Source of the DNA: an uncultured Bacilli bacterium
Lineage (GTDB): Bacteria; Bacillota_I; Bacilli_A; RF39; UBA660
Reading direction: 5' to 3'
Length of the DNA: 7,984 nucleotides
Assembly (NCBI GenBank): GCA_910576985.1
Contig: CAJTLA010000059.1
Span: forward strand, 1 to 7,984
A program made the translations under genes and the position numbers. Numbering within the stretch: position 1 is the first letter of the stretch; each line of letters starts with the position of its first letter. A model generated the notes under the pieces. That model was not told the DNA's origin, searched no databases, and saw only the letters and a program-made list of their open reading frames with translations. Below, one piece after another: positions 6,168-7,984 of this stretch.

Positions 6168-6698
6168 CTATTTTTCTTTTTTTGGTATAAGCATCATGGT
6201 CATGAAACGTCCATCCAAAGTTGGTTTTTGTTCCATTACTGATATGTCACTTAAAGATTGTGCAAAACGAAGCAATACCTCTCGCCCTAATTCTGGATGA
6301 GCCATTTCTCTTCCCTTAAAACGAATACTTACTTTAACCTTATGACCTTTTTCAAGATATTTTTTAGAATTTCTAAGTCTTGTATCAAAATCATGAACAT
6401 CAATAGATACAGACAAACGATATTCTTTAATCTCCAAATTGTTTTCTCGCTGTTTTTTTAAGTTTTCTTTTGTTTTTTTCTTGCTTTCATATTTGAATTT
6501 ATTATAATCCATGATCTTGCAAACTGGTGGGTTTGCACCTGGACTCATTAAAACAAGATCAAAACCTGCATAATTTGCAAGTGTAAGAGCATCCTTAATT
6601 GGTTTTACTCCCAGTTGTTCCCCATTTGGTCCAATAACCATTACTTCTTTTGCGCGAATTTGCTCATTAATAAACAAATCTTTTTCTTTATTTGCGAT
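6168..6698 (-). CDS. infC: Translation initiation factor IF-3, probable AUC start
   Basis: IF-3 binds the 30S subunit, checks the start codon-anticodon match and prevents early 50S joining. The N-domain is DLFINEQIRAKEVMVIGPNGEQLGVKP...CKIMDYNKFKYE. The Lys-rich linker helix is KKKTKENLKKQRENN. The C-domain includes IDVHDFDTRLRNSKKYLEKGHKVKVSIRFKGREMAHPELG and ends VMEQKPTLDGRFMTMMLIPKKEK. No ATG, GTG or TTG in frame lies where the conserved protein begins. An ATC at 6698-6696 sits 9 nt after GGAGG and gives 176 aa, the usual size, beginning (M)ANKEKDLFINEQ. An in-frame ATG at 6803 would add 35 hydrophobic residues and run through the leader hairpins, so I reject it. Rare AUU/AUC starts are known for infC in other bacteria and allow IF-3 to repress its own translation. 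It is the first gene of its operon. Confidence 0.95.
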   Translation of the reverse strand: MANKEKDLFINEQIRAKEVMVIGPNGEQLGVKPIKDALTLANYAGFDLVLMSPGANPPVCKIMDYNKFKYESKKKTKENLKKQRENNLEIKEYRLSVSIDVHDFDTRLRNSKKYLEKGHKVKVSIRFKGREMAHPELGREVLLRFAQSLSDISVMEQKPTLDGRFMTMMLIPKKEK

Positions 6699-6707
6699 AA
6701 CCTGACA

Positions 6708-6712
6708 CCTCC
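6708..6712 (-). promoter_or_regulatory. Shine-Dalgarno that decides the non-standard infC start
   Basis: GGAGG (6712-6708) on the minus strand is 9 nt before ATC 6698-6696, the only codon at proper spacing in the IF-3 frame (the spacer TGTCAGGTT contains no in-frame ATG/GTG/TTG). It immediately follows the U-run of the leader terminator, so it is transcribed only if attenuation is overcome. Confidence 0.75.
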
Positions 6713-6714
6713 AT

Positions 6715-6742
6715 AAAAAAGTGAATACTAGATGTATCCACT
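6715..6742 (-). terminator. Attenuator terminator in the infC leader
   Basis: On the minus strand, AGTGGATAC (6742-6734), loop ATCTA and GTATTCACT (6728-6720) form a 9-bp stem with one G-U wobble, running straight into T6 (6720-6715). It stands directly before the infC ribosome binding site, so it acts as a regulatory and not a gene-end terminator. Confidence 0.85.
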
Positions 6743-6829
6743 CAAAAAACGCAATTAAATTGAAACTTATTTTTGTCTCACATTGGCCTTTTACCCAAAA
6801 CAATATGTAATCGGGTGAGAAGTGGATAC
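6715..6829 (-). promoter_or_regulatory. Ribosomal protein L20 leader (transcription attenuation element)
   Basis: The leader holds two mutually exclusive structures. Its 5' segment GTATCCACT (6829-6821) is perfectly complementary to AGTGGATAC (6742-6734). That same segment also forms the terminator stem with GTATTCACT (6728-6720). Inside the long-range pairing, TCTCAC (6820-6815) pairs with GTGAGA (6781-6776), and ACCC (6816-6813) can pair with GGGT (6796-6793). This antiterminator/terminator layout before infC-rpmI-rplT matches the known L20 leader of low-GC Gram-positives, where free L20 binding favours termination. Identification is by position and pairing, not by covariance search. Confidence 0.85.
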
Positions 6830-6858
6830 TTCTTCTTTCCTTTTTTCATTTCTATTTG

Positions 6859-6887
6859 ATATTACAATAAAATAATATGTTTGTCAA
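6859..6887 (-). promoter_or_regulatory. Sigma-A-type promoter of the infC-rpmI-rplT operon
   Basis: On the minus strand, a perfect -35 TTGACA (6887-6882), a 17-nt spacer and a -10 TAATAT (6864-6859, 4 of 6) lie 29 nt before the first leader arm. The -35 begins only 24 nt after the surface-protein gene stop. Confidence 0.75.
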
Positions 6888-6910
6888 TGCTTTTTATGAT
6901 TTTTTTTAAA

Positions 6911-7085
6911 TTACCCAAGCATTACCACCCGGAACGAACCGTTGCTTCTCGCACTACCAAAGCTGCTGCTAGTGCTGAACACTCCTGCGTACGCTGGAAG
7001 GGTTATGCTACCGCCACGACTGAACCACGGGTAACTCGAATCGACGAAACCAGCGGTATCTGAATACCATCCGCTCGTCTCACTT
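6911..7085 (-). other. Candidate diversity-generating-retroelement variable region (VR) at the 3' end of the surface-protein gene
   Basis: By hand count 6911-7080 is about 54% G+C (92/170), against about 40% at 7081-7140 and 32% at 7141-7200 in the same gene. The segment encodes SGWYSDTAGFVDSSY through the end of the lectin-like fold. It contains runs of AGC/AGT Ser and ACC, TAC, CTT, GCG codons (for example FSRGGSITLPAYAGVF and STSSSFGSARSNG) at places where family members tend to have Asn. It finishes in a GC-rich segment TTCCGGGTGG...CTTGGG just before TAA, where a DGR would have its IMH. DGR targets are typically C-lectin/FGE-fold proteins with the VR at the extreme 3' end. No reverse transcriptase or template repeat is in the window; gene conversion from a paralog would also explain it. 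Confidence 0.4.
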
Positions 7086-7984
7086 AGGGCATGTCCGTAA
7101 CATATTCCTGAGTTACATGCTGTAGTTTTATCTGTTGTAGCATAATTGTCATAATACTTTGTTGCTGGTAAACTACTAAATCCTGCTTTCCCTATTGTAT
7201 TACTATATACTCCCATTACGTGTTCACTTGCTCCTCCACTCATGTCATATACTCCGTATATTGTTCCTGTTGTACTTGCTCCTGTTCCTTCTATACTCTT
7301 CTCATATGTATATACACAACCGCTACTTCCTGATGCTCCAATACTACATCCTGTTATAAAACTATCTGATCTATTCTGGTATACTTCCTTATTTGCTCCT
7401 GTATAACTACTATTTCCATATTTTCCGTATTTACTTTGTGATAGATATGCTACCACTCCCCATTCACTGTTCTTCATCATATGTGCATCTGCACTCGTAC
7501 TTATTCCATAACTATTTCCTGACGCACTGAACTTCCGTGCTGTTGCAAACTGCGTACTTATATTCTGCTCTCTTAGTGAACTTAAGTTTGGTTTGATTGT
7601 TGGGGTTGTTGCGTTTCCTGTTGTTTCAAATTTTCCTACCCATATTCCTGCTAACTGTGTTGTCCCAAATGTAAACGCTGGATGGATTTTATAGTTGGTA
7701 CTTGGACTTGTCTTACTTGTTGCTATAAAGTTTATATTTATCTGACCTGGTTGTGTCTTACTTCCTCCTGCATAGCTTGTTCCTAAGTTTGTATACTGAT
7801 ATTCATATCTTGGGATCCATACAAAGTATGCATTTATTGCACTCTCTGGTATTTCGGTTCCTACTGTTGCATTTCTATATTCTGAAGTCACTGATACCGC
7901 ATTCGCCCACATTTGACTACTATAATCATACCATTTTGTTGTTGTATCACTTGCTGTCCTATACTTTACTGGGATTAATCCATT
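6911..7984 (-). CDS. Secreted/surface protein with FGE/C-type-lectin-like domain, C-terminal part (5' end outside window)
   Basis: The frame is open to the window edge (NGLIPVKYRTASDTTTKWYDYSS before the first Met at 7912), so 357 C-terminal residues are visible. Numbering below starts at base 7984. The segment opens KWYDYSSQMWANAV, then has IPRYEYQYTN, HPAFTFGTTQLAGIWVGKFETTG, SEWGVVAYLSQSKYG, GVYDMSGGASEHVMGVY, and ends FSRGG....AGVF....GSFRVVMLG. The DMSG-xxxE, RGG and FRVV motifs are those of formylglycine-generating-enzyme/sulfatase-modifying (C-type-lectin-fold) domains, here in a Ser/Thr/Gly/Asn/Tyr-rich version common in large paralog families of gut Firmicutes. Two Cys pairs (GCSIGASGSSGC and ACNSGIC) suggest disulfides outside the cell. 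The catalytic FGE function is unlikely; ligand binding is more likely. The N-terminal export or anchor region is not in view. The 3' ~175 bp differ sharply in base composition (see separate entry). Confidence 0.75.
   Translation of the reverse strand, partial: NGLIPVKYRTASDTTTKWYDYSSQMWANAVSVTSEYRNATVGTEIPESAINAYFVWIPRYEYQYTNLGTSYAGGSKTQPGQININFIATSKTSPSTNYKIHPAFTFGTTQLAGIWVGKFETTGNATTPTIKPNLSSLREQNISTQFATARKFSASGNSYGISTSADAHMMKNSEWGVVAYLSQSKYGKYGNSSYTGANKEVYQNRSDSFITGCSIGASGSSGCVYTYEKSIEGTGASTTGTIYGVYDMSGGASEHVMGVYSNTIGKAGFSSLPATKYYDNYATTDKTTACNSGICYGHALSETSGWYSDTAGFVDSSYPWFSRGGSITLPAYAGVFSTSSSFGSARSNGSFRVVMLG

Noticed and set aside
6699..6803. In-frame ATG at 6803 as the infC start, adding 35 residues (MFWVKGQCETK...)
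   Set aside because: The extension is translated from the attenuator leader itself, including both hairpin arms and the Shine-Dalgarno, is hydrophobic, and has no counterpart in IF-3.
6715..6829. T-box or metabolite riboswitch before infC
   Set aside because: No T-box sequence (AGGGTGGNACCGCG) is present, and the downstream genes and the competing hairpins fit an L20 leader.
6881..7063. Plus-strand open frame of 60 aa over the GC-rich 3' end of the surface gene
   Set aside because: It is antisense to the candidate variable region. Its composition (Arg/Ala/Thr/Glu) follows from the GC-rich sense codons, and no ribosome binding site is seen.
1..7984. CRISPR arrays, tRNA/rRNA genes, complete insertion sequences, DGR reverse transcriptase or template repeat
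   Set aside because: I looked for spaced direct repeats, tRNA arms, terminal inverted repeats flanking the Rpn fragment, reverse-transcriptase motifs and a second copy of the GC-rich 3' segment. None is present in this window.

Overview
The window comes from a low-GC Gram-positive bacterium. Most coding sequence is AT-rich with A/T-ending codons, Shine-Dalgarno sites are strong (AAGGAG, GGAGG), promoters are sigma-A-like, and gene order is the Firmicutes-type infC-rpmI-rplT. A glutamate racemase implies a peptidoglycan wall, and TGA appears to act as a stop (end of the HD-domain gene), so this is not a Mycoplasma. A gut Bacilli/Erysipelotrichia/RF39-like commensal is my best guess, from overall style and from the surface-protein and Rpn-type families. 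It is not proven.

Layout, left to right. (1) 1-261 (+): C-terminal end of an Rpn/PD-(D/E)XK 'transposase-like' nuclease with a KRGE tetrapeptide repeat. It converges on the minus-strand genes across a small two-way terminator. (2) 322-2307 (-): a three-gene run of a membrane-anchored transglutaminase-like protein, truB (tRNA pseudouridine 55 synthase) and a 106-aa unknown protein. The spacings are 1 nt and a 16-nt overlap. (3) 2408-5325 (-): a four-gene operon from one good promoter, encoding an HD-domain phosphohydrolase, a HAD-type nucleotidase-like protein, a DAG kinase-family lipid kinase and MurI. (4) 5409-6698 (-): infC-rpmI-rplT, with a consensus-35 promoter and a leader that forms mutually exclusive antiterminator and terminator hairpins (L20-leader type). 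infC appears to start at AUC. L20 carries an extra charged linker and a Rho_N-like C-terminal domain. (5) 6911-7984 (-): the C-terminal 357 residues of a secreted or surface protein with an FGE/C-type-lectin-like fold.

The most unusual signal is the last ~175 bp of that surface-protein gene. GC content jumps from about 32-40% to about 54%, exactly over the ligand-binding C-terminus of an FGE/C-lectin fold. The region is full of AGC/AGT, ACC, TAC and similar codons where related proteins tend to have Asn, and it ends in a GC-rich invariant-looking segment just before the stop. This is what the variable region (VR) of a diversity-generating retroelement target looks like. No reverse transcriptase or template repeat lies in the window, so it remains a testable hypothesis; gene conversion from a paralog is the main alternative.

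The housekeeping part is coherent: translation initiation and large-subunit proteins under L20 feedback, tRNA modification, and wall and lipid metabolism. Region 5 and the Rpn fragment are the accessory edges.
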